From Phorcus lineatus (Eukaryota > Mollusca > Gastropoda > Trochida > Trochidae), in NCBI GenBank assembly GCA_921293015.1, contig OV121093.1, forward strand, positions 25,120,622 to 25,184,621: DNA of 64,000 nucleotides. The letters run 5' to 3'. Under the pieces are notes generated by a model. It made no database searches. It was not told the DNA's origin and saw only the letters and a list, made by a program, of their open reading frames with translations. Made by a program: the position numbers and the translations under genes. Positions 38,501 through 50,500 of this stretch are shown one piece after another (positions within the stretch are counted from its first letter, which is position 1; every line of letters starts with the position of its first letter).

Positions 38501-41500
38501 CTACTAGGAATGGTTGTCGTAGTAGTGGGAGATGTTGTCTCACTTGTTGTGCCACTGGTAGTAGTTGTGGGAGATGTTGTTTCACTTGTGCTACTAGGAA
38601 TGGTTGTCGTAGTAGTGGGAGATGTTGTCTCACTTGTTGTGCCACTGGTAGTGGTTGTGGGAGATGTTGTTTCACTTGTTGTGCTACTAGGAATGGTTGT
38701 CGTAGTAGTGGGAGATGTTGTCTCACTTGTTGTGCCACTGGTAGTAGTAGTGGGAGATGTTGTCTCACTTGTTGTGCCACTGGTAGTAGTTGTGGGAGAT
38801 GTTGTCTCACTTGTTGTGCCACTGGTAGTAGTTGTGGGAGATGTTGTCTCAATTGTTGTGCCACTGGTAGTAGTTGTGGGAGATGTTGTCATGCTTGTTG
38901 TGCTACTTGGAATGGTTGTCGTAGTCGTGGGTGAAGTTGTCTCGCTTGTTGTGCCACTGGTAGTAGTTGTGGGAGATGTTGTCTCGCTTGTTGTGCCACT
39001 GGTAGTGGTTGTGGGAGATGTTGTTTCACTTGTTGTGCTACTAGGAGTGGTTGTCGTAGTTGTGGGAGATGTTGTCTCGCTTGTTGTGCTACTTGGAATG
39101 GTTGTCGTAGTCGTGGGTGAAGTTGTCTCACTTGTTGTGCCACTGGTAGTAGTAGTGGGAGATGTTGTCTCACTTGTTGTGCCACTGGTAGTAGTTGTGG
39201 GAGATGTTGTCTCACTTGTTGTGCCACTGGTAGTAGTTGTGGGAGATGTTGTCTCAATTGTTGTGCCACTGGTAGTAGTTGTGGGAGATGTTGTCATGCT
39301 TGTTGTGCTACTTGGAATGGTTGTCGTAGTCGTGGGTGAAGTTGTCTCGCTTGTTGTGCCACTGGTAGTAGTTGTGGGAGATGTTGTCTCGCTTGTTGTG
39401 CCACTGGTAGTAGTTGTGGGAGATGTTGTCTCTCTTGTAGTGCTACTAGGAGTGGTTGTCGTAGTCGTGGGAGATGTTGTCTCACTTGTTGTGCCACTGG
39501 TAGTAGTAGTGGGAGATGTTGTCTCACTTGTTGTGCTACTAGGAGTGGTTGTCGTAGTCGTAGGTGATGTTGTCTCGCTTGTTGTGCCACTGGTAGTGGT
39601 TGTGGGAGATGTTGTTTCACTTGTTGTGCTACTAGGAATGGTTGTCGTAGTAGTGGGAGATGTTGTCTCACTTGTTGTGCCACTGGTAGTGGTTGTGGGA
39701 GATGTTGTTTCACTTGTTGTGCTACTAGGAATGGTTGTCGTAGTAGTGGGAGATGTTGTCTCACTTGTTGTGCCACTGGTAGTAGTTGTGGGAGATGTTG
39801 TTTCACTTGTTGTGCTACTAGGAATGGTTGTCGTAGTAGTGGGAGATGTTGTCTCACTTGTTGTGCCACTGGTAGTAGTTGTGGGAGATGTTGTTTCACT
39901 TATTGTGCTACTAGGAGTGGTTGTCGTAGTCGTAGGTGATGTTGTCTCGCTTGTTGTGCCACTGGTAGTGGTTGTGGGAGATGTTGTTTCACTTGTTGTG
40001 CTACTAGGAGTGGTTGTCGTAGTTGTGGGAGATGTTGTCTCGCTTGTTGTGCTACTTGGAATGGTTGTCGTAGTCGTGGGTGAAGTTGTCTCACTTGTTG
40101 TGCCACTGGTAGTAGTAGTGGGAGATGTTGTCTCACTTGTTGTGCCACTGGTAGTAGTTGTGGGAGATGTTGTCTCGCTTGTTGTGCCACTGGTAGTAGT
40201 TGTGGGAGATGTTGTCTCGCTTGTTGTGCTACTAGGAGTGGTTGTCGTAGTTGTGGGAGATGTTGTCTCACTTGTTGTGCCACTGGTAGTAGTTGTGGGA
40301 GATGTTGTTTCACTTGTTGTGCTACTAGGAATGGTTGTCGTAGTAGTGGGAGATGTTGTCTCACTTGTTGTGCCACTGGTAGTAGTTGTGGGAGATGTTG
40401 TCTCAATTGTTGTGCCACTGGTAGTAGTTGTGGGAGATGTTGTCATGCTTGTTGTGCTACTTGGAATGGTTGTCGTAGTCGTGGGTGAAGTTGTCTCGCT
40501 TGTTGTGCCACTGGTAGTAGTTGTGGGAGATGTTGTCTCGCTTGTTGTGCCACTGGTAGTAGTTGTGGGAGATGTTGTCTCGCTTGTAGTGCTACTAGGA
40601 GTGACTGTCGTAGTCGTGGGAGATGTTGTCTCACTTGTTGTGCCACTGGTAGTAGTAGTGGGAGATGTTGTCTCACTTGTTGTGCTACTAGGAGTGGTTG
40701 TCGTAGTCGTAGGTGATGTTGTCTCGCTTGTTGTGCCACTGGTAGTGGTTGTGGGAGATGTTGTTTCACTTGTTGTGCTACTAGGAATGGTTGTCGTAGT
40801 AGTGGGAGATGTTGTCTCACTTGTTGTGCCACTGGTAGTAGTTGTGGGAGATGTTGTTTCACTTATTGTGCTACTAGGAGTGGTTGTCGTAGTCGTAGGT
40901 GATGTTGTCTCGCTTGTTGTGCCACTGGTAGTGGTTGTGGGAGATGTTGTTTCACTTGTTGTGCTACTAGGAGTGGTTGTCGTAGTTGTGGGAGATGTTG
41001 TCTCGCTTGTTGTGCTACTTGGAATGGTTGTCGTAGTCGTGGGTGAAGTTGTCTCACTTGTTGTGCCACTGGTAGTAGTAGTGGGAGATGTTGTCTCACT
41101 TGTTGTGCCACTGGTAGTAGTTGTGGGAGATGTTGTCTCGCTTGTTGTGCCACTGGTAGTAGTTGTGGGAGATGTTGTTTCACTTGTTGTGCTACTAGGA
41201 ATGGTTGTCGTAGTAGTGGGAGATGTTGTCTCACTTGTTGTGCCACTGGTAGTGGTTGTGGGAGATGTTGTTTCACTTGTTGTGCTACTAGGAATGGTTG
41301 TCGTAGTAGTGGGAGATGTTGTCTCACTTGTTGTGCCACTGGTAGTAGTTGTGGGAGATGTTGTTTCACTTGTTGTGCTACTAGAAATGGTTGTCGTAGT
41401 AGTCGGAGATGTTGTCTCGCTTGTTGTGCCACTGGTAGTGGTTGTGGGAGATGTTGTTTCACTTGTTGTGCTACTAGGAATGGTTGTCGTAGTAGTGGGA

Positions 41501-44500
41501 GATGTTGTCTCACTTGTTGTGCCACTGGTAGTAGTTGTGGGAGATGTTGTTTCACTTGTTGTGCTACTAGGAATGGTTGTCGTAGTAGTGGGAGATGTTG
41601 TCTCACTTGTTGTGCCACTGGTAGTAGTTGTGGGAGATGTTGTTTCGCTTGTTGTGCCACTGGTAGTGGTTGTGGGAGATGCTGTTTCACTTGTGCTACT
41701 AGGAGTGGTTGTCGTAGTCGTGGGTGATGTTGTCTCACTTGTTGTGCCACTGGTAGTAGTTGTGGGAGATGTTGTTTCACTTGTTGTGCCACTGGTAGTA
41801 GTAGTAGGAGATGTTGTCTCACTTGTTGTGCCACTGGTAGTAGTTGTGGGAGATGTTGTCTCGCTTGTTGTGCTACTAGGAGTGGTTGTCGTAGTAGTGG
41901 GAGATGTTGTCTCACTTGTTGTGCCACTTGTAGTAGTTGTGGGAGATGTTGTTTCACTTGTTGTGCTACTAGGAATGGTTGTCGTAGTAGTGGGAGATGT
42001 TGTCTCACTTGTTGTGCCACTGGTAGTAGTTGTGGGAGATGTTGTTTCACTTGTTGTGCTACTAGGAATGGTTGTCGTAGTAGTGGGAGATGTTGTCTCA
42101 CTTGTTGTGCCACTGGTAGTGGTTGTGGGAGATGTTGTCTCGCTTGTTGTGCTACTAGGAATGGTTGTCGTAGTAGTGGGAGATGTTGTCTCACTTGTTG
42201 TGCCACTGGTAGTAGTTGTGGGAGATGTTGTTTCACTTGTTGTGCTACTAGGAATGGTTGTCGTAGTAGTGGGAGATGTTGTCTCACTTGTTGTGCCACT
42301 GGAAGTAGTTGTGGGAGATGTTGTTTCGCTTGTTGTGCCACTGGTAGTGGTTGTGGGAGATGCTGTTTCACTTGTGCTACTAGGAGTGGTTGTCGTAGTC
42401 GTGGGTGATGTTGTCTCGCTTGTTGTGCCACTGGTAGTAGTTGTGGGAGATGTTGTCTCACTTGTTGTGCCACTGGTAGTAGTAGTGGGAGATGTTGTCT
42501 CGCTTGTTGTGCCACTGGTAGTAGTTGTGGGAGATGTTGTCTCGCTTGTTGTGCTACTAGGAGTGGTTGTCGTAGTTGTGGGAGATGTTGTCTCGCTTGT
42601 TGTGCTACTTGGAATGGTTGTCGTAGTCGTGGGTGAAGTTGTCTCACTTGTTGTGCCACTGGTAGTAGTAGTGGGAGATGTTGTCTCACTTGTTGTGCCA
42701 CTGGTAGTAGTTGTGGGAGATGTTGTCTCACTTGTTGTGCCACTGGTAGTAGTTGTGGGAGATGTTGTCTCGCTTGTTGTGCTACTTGGAATGGTTGTCG
42801 TAGTCGTGGGTGAAGTTGTCTCGCTTGTTGTGCCACTGGTAGTAGTTGTGGGAGATGTTGTCTCGCTTGTTGTGGTACTAGGAGTGGTTGTCGTAGTCGT
42901 GGGTGATGTTGTCTCACTTGTTGTGCCACTGGTAGTAGTTGTGGGAGATGTTGTCTCGCTTGTTGTGCCACTGGTAGTAGTTGTGGGAGATGTTGTTTCG
43001 CTTGTTGTGCCACTGGTAGTGGTTGTGGGAGATGCTGTTTCACTTGTGCTACTAGGAGTGGTTGTCGTAGTCGTGGGTGATGTTGTCTCGCTTGTTGTGC
43101 CACTGGTAGTAGTTGTGGGAGATGTTGTTTCGCTTGTTGTGCCACTGGTAGTGGTTGTGGGAGATGCTGTTTCACTTGTGCTATTAGGAGTGGTTGTCGT
43201 AGTCGTGGGTGATGTTGTCTCGCTTGTTGTGCCACTGGTAGTAGTTGTGGGAGATGTTGTCTCGCTTGTTGTGCTACTAGGAGTTGTTGTCGTAGTCGTG
43301 GGTGATGTTGTCTCGCTTGTTGTGCCACTGGTAGTAGTTGTGGGAGATGTTGTCTCGCTTGTTGTGCTACTAGGAGTGGTTGTCGTAGTCGTGGGTGATG
43401 TTGTCTCGCTTGTTGTGCCACTGGTAGTAGTTGTGGGAGATGTTGTCTCGCTTGTTGTGCTACTAGGAATGGTTGTCGTAGTTGTGGGAGATGTTGTCCC
43501 ACTTGTTGTGCCACTGGTAGTAGTTGTGGAAGATGTTGTCTCACTTGTTGTGCTACTAGGAATGGTTGTCGTAGTAGTGGGAGATGTTGTCTCGCTTCTT
43601 GTGCTACTAGGAATTGTTGTCGTAGTAGTGAGTGATGTTGTCTCACTTGTTGTACCACTTGTTTTTTCTTCTACAAAAAAAAGAATTGTCTCGTTTTTAG
43701 TATTTTGTTAAAGTTCTTTTGTAGGTAATACTGTACTTATGGTACGCCCCTTATACTAATGACAGAATGACAAAAGCACTGCTTAAAGTAAACATGATGT
43801 TAGTTGTTAGTTGATGTTTTGAGTTTGTCTTGGAAACATGGAATTTATTAACTAAGGGTAACAACCTTTCCTTCTTCCTTATTTGTTTTTATTGATCATA
43901 TATTGTTATCCATTTGACTTTGAAACTTCATATATGGTATGACTATTTCAAATATGGTAGTGATTACATTTCTTCTGGGTAACATTTCCAGAAGGGCTAA
44001 CATGTTAAGATTGTGACAGGAGTAACTTGATATGTTAGAGCTGTTTTAGGACTTTAACAATGTATATATTGAAATAGAAACTATGGTATGGATGTTTCAT
44101 AAGTAGTGGTGTTGCGCCTTTTGGGTTACAACTGATAAATGCCTAAACATTAGTAAATATGGACTGAAAACGGCACATTTTTATGTGAAGGTGTGTGAAC
44201 CACCGGCAGGTTTTTTTTTACCTTTGTACGAGTATTTTATCTTGCAATAGGGCAAACTGACCGAGGTTCGGACAACACCTGAGGTCGCCCGAACTTCGGA
44301 CACTTTTACTTGGAGCTGACGCAATAATACGTGCGACTATTGCGATCTGTTTATTGTAAAAAAATTCTTCTTAGTGTGTTATTTCATTTCCTTCCTTTGA
44401 TAAACATTTAATTCTCGGTAATAATTCTTATCGAAGTTTTGCCTGGAGGTACAATTAACGGATTCAAGAAAGAAAATGGCGAAATATTTGTTTCAATTTA

Positions 44501-47500
44501 AAGGTTGACTCTTCGGTCAGGAGATGTCGGGAGCGGCAAAATATCTTAAACTGTATTCATAAACAAAGTAAAACCAAAGAGTCCAATTATTCTTAACATC
44601 GGTACATATGAAGTGAAAACATAAGTAAAAATTGAGATTTTGATAACATGTAACTGATAACTTGGTACGGACAGATTTGATCAAGGTTCGGACACTTCTT
44701 AAGTTTTCTATTTAAGGACTCGTAATGTTTATGTAATGAAAACTTACTGTTAAGCGCTTCCGGCGTCTTTAGTGTCGAGTGCTTACAACTGGGATTGTGA
44801 CGTCACTATGCTGTAACGGCGCATGTACCTTGCAGTTTTCAAAAATTCAACATCGGAAAACATGCTCCGTACCAGTGACAAATTACTTTAACCTCCCCCA
44901 AAACTATAATATTATTGTACATAGCCTATTCACTACGTGAGTGAGGATGTCTGAAAATCATTTTGATGAGTATTTAAAGCTAGGGATGCATTTGAGATGA
45001 TTAGGTGCAACTGTCCGAAGTTAGGGCAGAAGTGTCCGAACCTCGGGCGCGTTGATACATGCGAATAAAACCATTATTTTCGGCTAAAACTGACATAAAT
45101 ATGGCTATAAGGAAAGAAATCAAATTAAATATTAATTTTTTTATACTTTGGTTTGAAAATAATTATTTTCTTCAGATAGTTATAGATTATATAGTCATTC
45201 AAAATAGTTGAATCGATAGACTGTCGGTCAGTTTGCTCTATACGACTTACATCATCTTAATAGAATAGCCTGAAAGTGAACTTTTTAAAAACAACTTCCA
45301 GGGTACTCAATTGTTCTGTAACTCATTAAGTTATGTCATATGTTAATTATATAGATTGTTAATACAAAACAGCCTCATTATACTTAGTATATTAAAAACA
45401 CTGTGTTCTACTTTTAATGAAGTTTGAACGGACTGTTTTATAACACAAGATAAGTTACGAGAAATAGCAAGACAGGTACTATCGGATAAAGCTATGCACG
45501 TAGCAGGTAAAGGAACACTTACTAAACAACCTATCACCATATGAAGAGCCAACGATGTGATGAAAGATCTGCTGTTACTATGCTTTATGTAGAAATTAAA
45601 GAAAAAATTGCTTCTATGAGTGTACTTTTGGCCTGATCTGTTGCCGTTATTGTAGCATTGTTCAAGCTGTTTGGTCGTGACAGATGGCACTAGTAGTCTT
45701 CACATATTTATCATCGATAAAGGTAGTCCCATAAGTGATCTATAGGACTCATGTCTAGCAAACGCACTGGCCACAACAACACAACGACTGCGTTTTACAA
45801 AGGGCCGTCTTTAGAGATGTCTGTCTGTCTCTGTCTGTCTCAATAACAGACAAACATGGTGTCCTTCTTATGTTTGTTTACTGCTGTGCGGCTAAGATGT
45901 TGTATTAGCTCTTGTAAACAGTCAAATTGCAAATTGCAAATGAACTTCCTGTTACATCAGAAAAGGTGATTTTCTGAACTTATGGTAAGCTTTTTAGATT
46001 AACTTGTTTCGATATTTGTTTGGAGAAAGGATTGGTCTTTAGTTGTGTAACAAGGCTCGGTATGGTTTGTTACTTTTTAAAATTTTATGAAATTCTTGGA
46101 TGAGTATACTTTCCACTAATTTAGTTTGGTTTCCTATCCAAATCTTTATGGAAATACGTAGGTTTGAACCACTAAACGAGTGTTCCCATAGGTCGACAAG
46201 TTTAAGGTAAAGAGACGCCAAACACTAATCTAGTAATTCATATATATTTTAAAACTCTATTTGGAAGGGATACTCAATGTTGGTTATTCCGATAAGATGG
46301 TTATCGTTGACTTAACATGGTAAAACGCAAAAGTTTTGTTACATATCTTAATTTATTACCCATATGGTTAATCGTAAGTTGTGATATATTTTCAATATGA
46401 TAACATGTGCTTCGATTACTTTTGCCTATCAACGATTGTTTCAGTTCGAGTTAAGGTATTTCGTCGTCTTCGATGTCATACAACCAATGTTCGAGTCGTC
46501 AATGTAGCGGGCCATCGCAAGGGAAGCAGGACTGCATATCTGAATATTGCCATGCGTTTTAGATTGAAGCGAATCGGTAATAACGTAACTATTACCCTCG
46601 GATGTGAGTCATGTGACTTTAACGAAACGAGTGTGAATTTATGTAATAACCTCGCTTTCGCTCGGGTACTAAAAATATTCACGCTCGTTTCGTAACAGTC
46701 ATATGACACACTCCTTATCGTCATTCTAGAAAGGTTTTTTACTTTCACAACACCCAAAGGAATGGTAAATGACATGTTTATACAACTTTACTACAACGAT
46801 ATGTGCTTCATTGCTAGTCTTTATCATTCCCACGTCTGTGCATATTGTGTAGAGTTACATGTTAATCAAATTCAGGAAATCTCATCCACAAACGCCCGTG
46901 GAGCTCTTTATCATAAAAAGATTCAGTAAATACCTACCTTCAACACAAGCAGTGATGACAATTTGAGACAAGTCAAAACCAACAGGGGCAATTGCAAAAA
47001 TGACTTTTGGACCATAAGCACTTTGCTGAAAAACAAATGATCTTTATTAAAAAGAAGGTAGAGATGGTCTTTCAATTTAAACTTACGATTGTAAATATTC
47101 ACTAGAAATGAAGAGTTTGTTTGTATTGACTGACCAGGATAGTTGGACTGTTTGTGGAGACTCGCCAGAATAGTTGGACTGTTTGAAGAGACTCACCAGG
47201 TTGAGTAGACTATGTTTAGACTCACCAGGATGGGTACACTATGTTTAGACTCACCAGGATGGATACACTATGTTTAGACTCACCAGGATGGGTACACTAT
47301 GTCTAAACTAACCTTTTTAGAACACTATGTTTAAATTCACCAGGATGGATACACTATGTTTAGACTCACCAGGATGGGTACACTATGTTTGAACTCACCA
47401 AGATGGGTACACTATGTTTAGACTCACCAAGTTAGTACACAATTTTTAGACTCACATGGATGGGTACACTATGTTTACACTCACCAGGATGGGTACACTA

Positions 47501-50500
47501 TGTCTAAACTCACCAGGTAAGTAAACTATGTTTAGATTCACCAGGATGGATACACTATGCCTAAACTCACCAGGTTAGTACACTATGTTTCGACTCACCA
47601 GGATGGGTACACTATGTCTAAACTCACCAGGCTAGTACACTATGTTTAGACTTACCAGGATGGGTACACTATGTTGAGACTCACCAGGATGGGTACACTA
47701 TGTTGAGACTCACCAGGTTAGTACACTATGTTAAGACTCACCAGGATGGATACACTATGTCTAAACTCACCAGGGTAGTACACTATGTTTAGACTCACCA
47801 ATATTGGTAGATTATATCTTAAATCACCAGGTTAGTACACTATGTTTAGACTCACCAGGATGGATACACTATGTCTAAACTCACCCGGTTAGAACACTAT
47901 GATTAGACTCACCAGGTTAGTACACTATGTTTAAACTCACCAGGTTAGTACACTAGCTATGTTTAGACATATCAGGATGGGTACACTATGTTTAGACTCA
48001 CAAATATGGGTAGACTTCGTCTTAAATCACCAGGTTAGTGCACTATGTTTTGACTTACCAGGTTAGTACACTATGCTAAGACTCACCAGGATGGGTAGAC
48101 TTGAGGGCACTGTGAGCTCCTCGAGCTCGAAGTAGCTGGCGCCAGGGGCAGTGGTGTTAAGAACCACGGGATTCAGGCCCGTTGGCTGAACGATCTGAGT
48201 AACGCCTCCATAAGTTGTTATTGTTGCTTCGCCTGGAAATAGTGAAGTTTTATCACATTTGGTCACTACATGTTGTTAGCCAATTGTTTGCGACTGTGAG
48301 TCCAACAACTCGCCACTAACACTGTTTTTCTGTCGACTTGTTCTCAAATATATAGGATGGTTTCTATATTTGACCACATTTTCATAAAACGTTTAGAGCT
48401 GTCAAAAACGAGTTTGATTCGTGAAACATTGTTATGCTTTTATTGTCCACATTAAACCAAACGGATGCAAAAATTTAGTCAACAAGATAACAAGTCTATC
48501 ACGTGGGAACAGGCGGGTCTCACTAACGTCATAAGTTAGCCAACATGTGTTGTGAAGATTTTTTTACCGCCTCATAAGGATCAAACGTTTTCTCATACAT
48601 GTTGTCAAACTAGATTAACAGTGATACGGAATATAAACTGTCTATAATACATGTTGCTCCTTGTCGAGCGGATGGACTGTTTCTTCTGGCAAAAAGGTGT
48701 ACATTATTGAACGCAAGTCAATGAATATGTGCTGCTACATATATGATTGAGTTCCCCTGAACTTTATAGAGATAAGAATTGTGATTTTTTAAAGTTTGGA
48801 ACTGACTATCTCCAAGGACACATTCTATGGATACTTATGCACTCCCTAGCCGGTCATCAATCGCTACCAATAGCCTATGTAGGAACCTAATCTACATTCA
48901 GTTCCCTTTTGATAAATCTAAAGAAGGTTTATGTTTGTATACAACCTCACTGTTCAGTGAACTTACCTTGTACTACTATTTCATTGCTTCCATTCAAGAT
49001 AAGTACGGTAGAATGGAATTCAGCCCCTTCTATCAGTTCCTGAAACATTAAATGTGTTGCGATCATACCGAAATCAAATCTCTGTGACGGTATATTGATC
49101 TCAGTATTAGTTAAATACTTGTATCAATGAGTAGTCAGTATCCAATAGTCACTAGTATTAGTTAGATTCTTGTATCAATGAGTAGTCAATATGCAATAGT
49201 CACTAGTCTTAGTTAGATTCTTGTATCAATGAGTAGTCAATATGCAATAGTCATTAGTATTAGTTAGATTCTTGTATCAATGAGTAGTCAATATGCAATA
49301 GTCACTAGTATTAGTTAGATGCTAGTATCAATGAGTAGTCAGTATCCAATAGTCACTAGTATTAGTTAGATTCTTGTATCAATGAGTAGTCAGTATCCAA
49401 TAGTCACTAGTATTAGTTAGATTCTTGTATCAATGAGTAGTCAATATGCAATAGTCACTAGTATTAGTTAGATGCTAGTATCAATGAGTAGTCAGTATCC
49501 AACAGTCACTAGTATTAGTTAGATTCTTGTATCAATGAGTAGTCAAAATGCAATAGTCACTAGTATTAGTTAGATTCTTGTATCAATGAGTAGTCAATAT
49601 GCAATAGTCACTAGTATTAGTTAGATTCTTGTATCAATGAGTAGTCAATATGCAATAGTCACTAGTATTAGTTAGATTCTTGTATCAATGAGTAGTCAAT
49701 ATGCAATAGTCACTAGTATTAGTTAGATTCTTGTATCAATGAGTAGTCAATATGCAATAGTCACTAGTATTAGTTAGATGCTAGTATCAATGAGTAGTCA
49801 GTATCCAATAGTCACTAGTATTAGTTAGATGCTTGTATCAATAAGTAGTCAATATGCAATAGTCACTAGTCTTAGGTAGATGCTAGTATCAATGAGTAGT
49901 CAATATGCAATAGTCACTAGTCTAAGGTAGATGCTAGTATCAATGAGTAGTCAATATGCAATAGTCACTAGTCTTAGATATATAGATGCATGTTCAAAGA
50001 AAATGTATTGATGTTCCGCAACCACTGCAGTCAGATGAATCCCCGGATTGAGAAGTAGTTTTTTTCAGCAACAGGTTCTCCCCTGATTGAGAAGGAATTC
50101 TCTTAAGCAACCAGTGCTTAATCCCCGGATGGAGAAGTATTTATGTTCAGCAACATGTGCAGTCAGTGCTTAATCCCCTGATTGTTAAGTAAACTTGGAT
50201 GATAATTGACGAGTGACGGCGAATGACAGGTTATCTTTCCTGAGTTATATCAATTTCGTTATTCTCGAGCCTTTTACAGAATTAACACAACGAGGGAAAG
50301 ATAATTTGCATTACACGTTCCTCCAAGTTATTGTTTACCCAAACGTTCGTCAAAGATATAAACTGAAATATTTTAGGAATAAAAGTTTCTTTTTAAAGGA
50401 TTAAAATAAACTTTATATGTCGTAACAAAATTAAGAGGAGTTTTCCATAAACATCCTTGAGACGTTACCAATCTTGCGTTAATAAAAACATTGTCACATA

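Noticed and set aside
40863-43658. Minus-strand frames rich in QHLPQLLPVAQQ
   Set aside because: Alternative frame of the mucin repeats. Frames of this kind run across both arrays, are broken wherever a variant creates a stop, and lack splice continuity with the linker exons.
34148-43711. Plus-strand open frame of 3,187 codons (VVSLVVPLVVVVGD repeats)
   Set aside because: It is the antisense of array A. It stays open because module lengths are multiples of three. The minus strand has the splice sites, linker exons and mucin composition.
45343-45690. 115-codon minus-strand frame in the mucin intron
   Set aside because: No recognisable motif; lies beside transposon relics and is not phase-linked to the mucin exons.
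47130-48095. CRISPR-like regular repeats
   Set aside because: Eukaryotic context, contiguous repeats without unique spacers.
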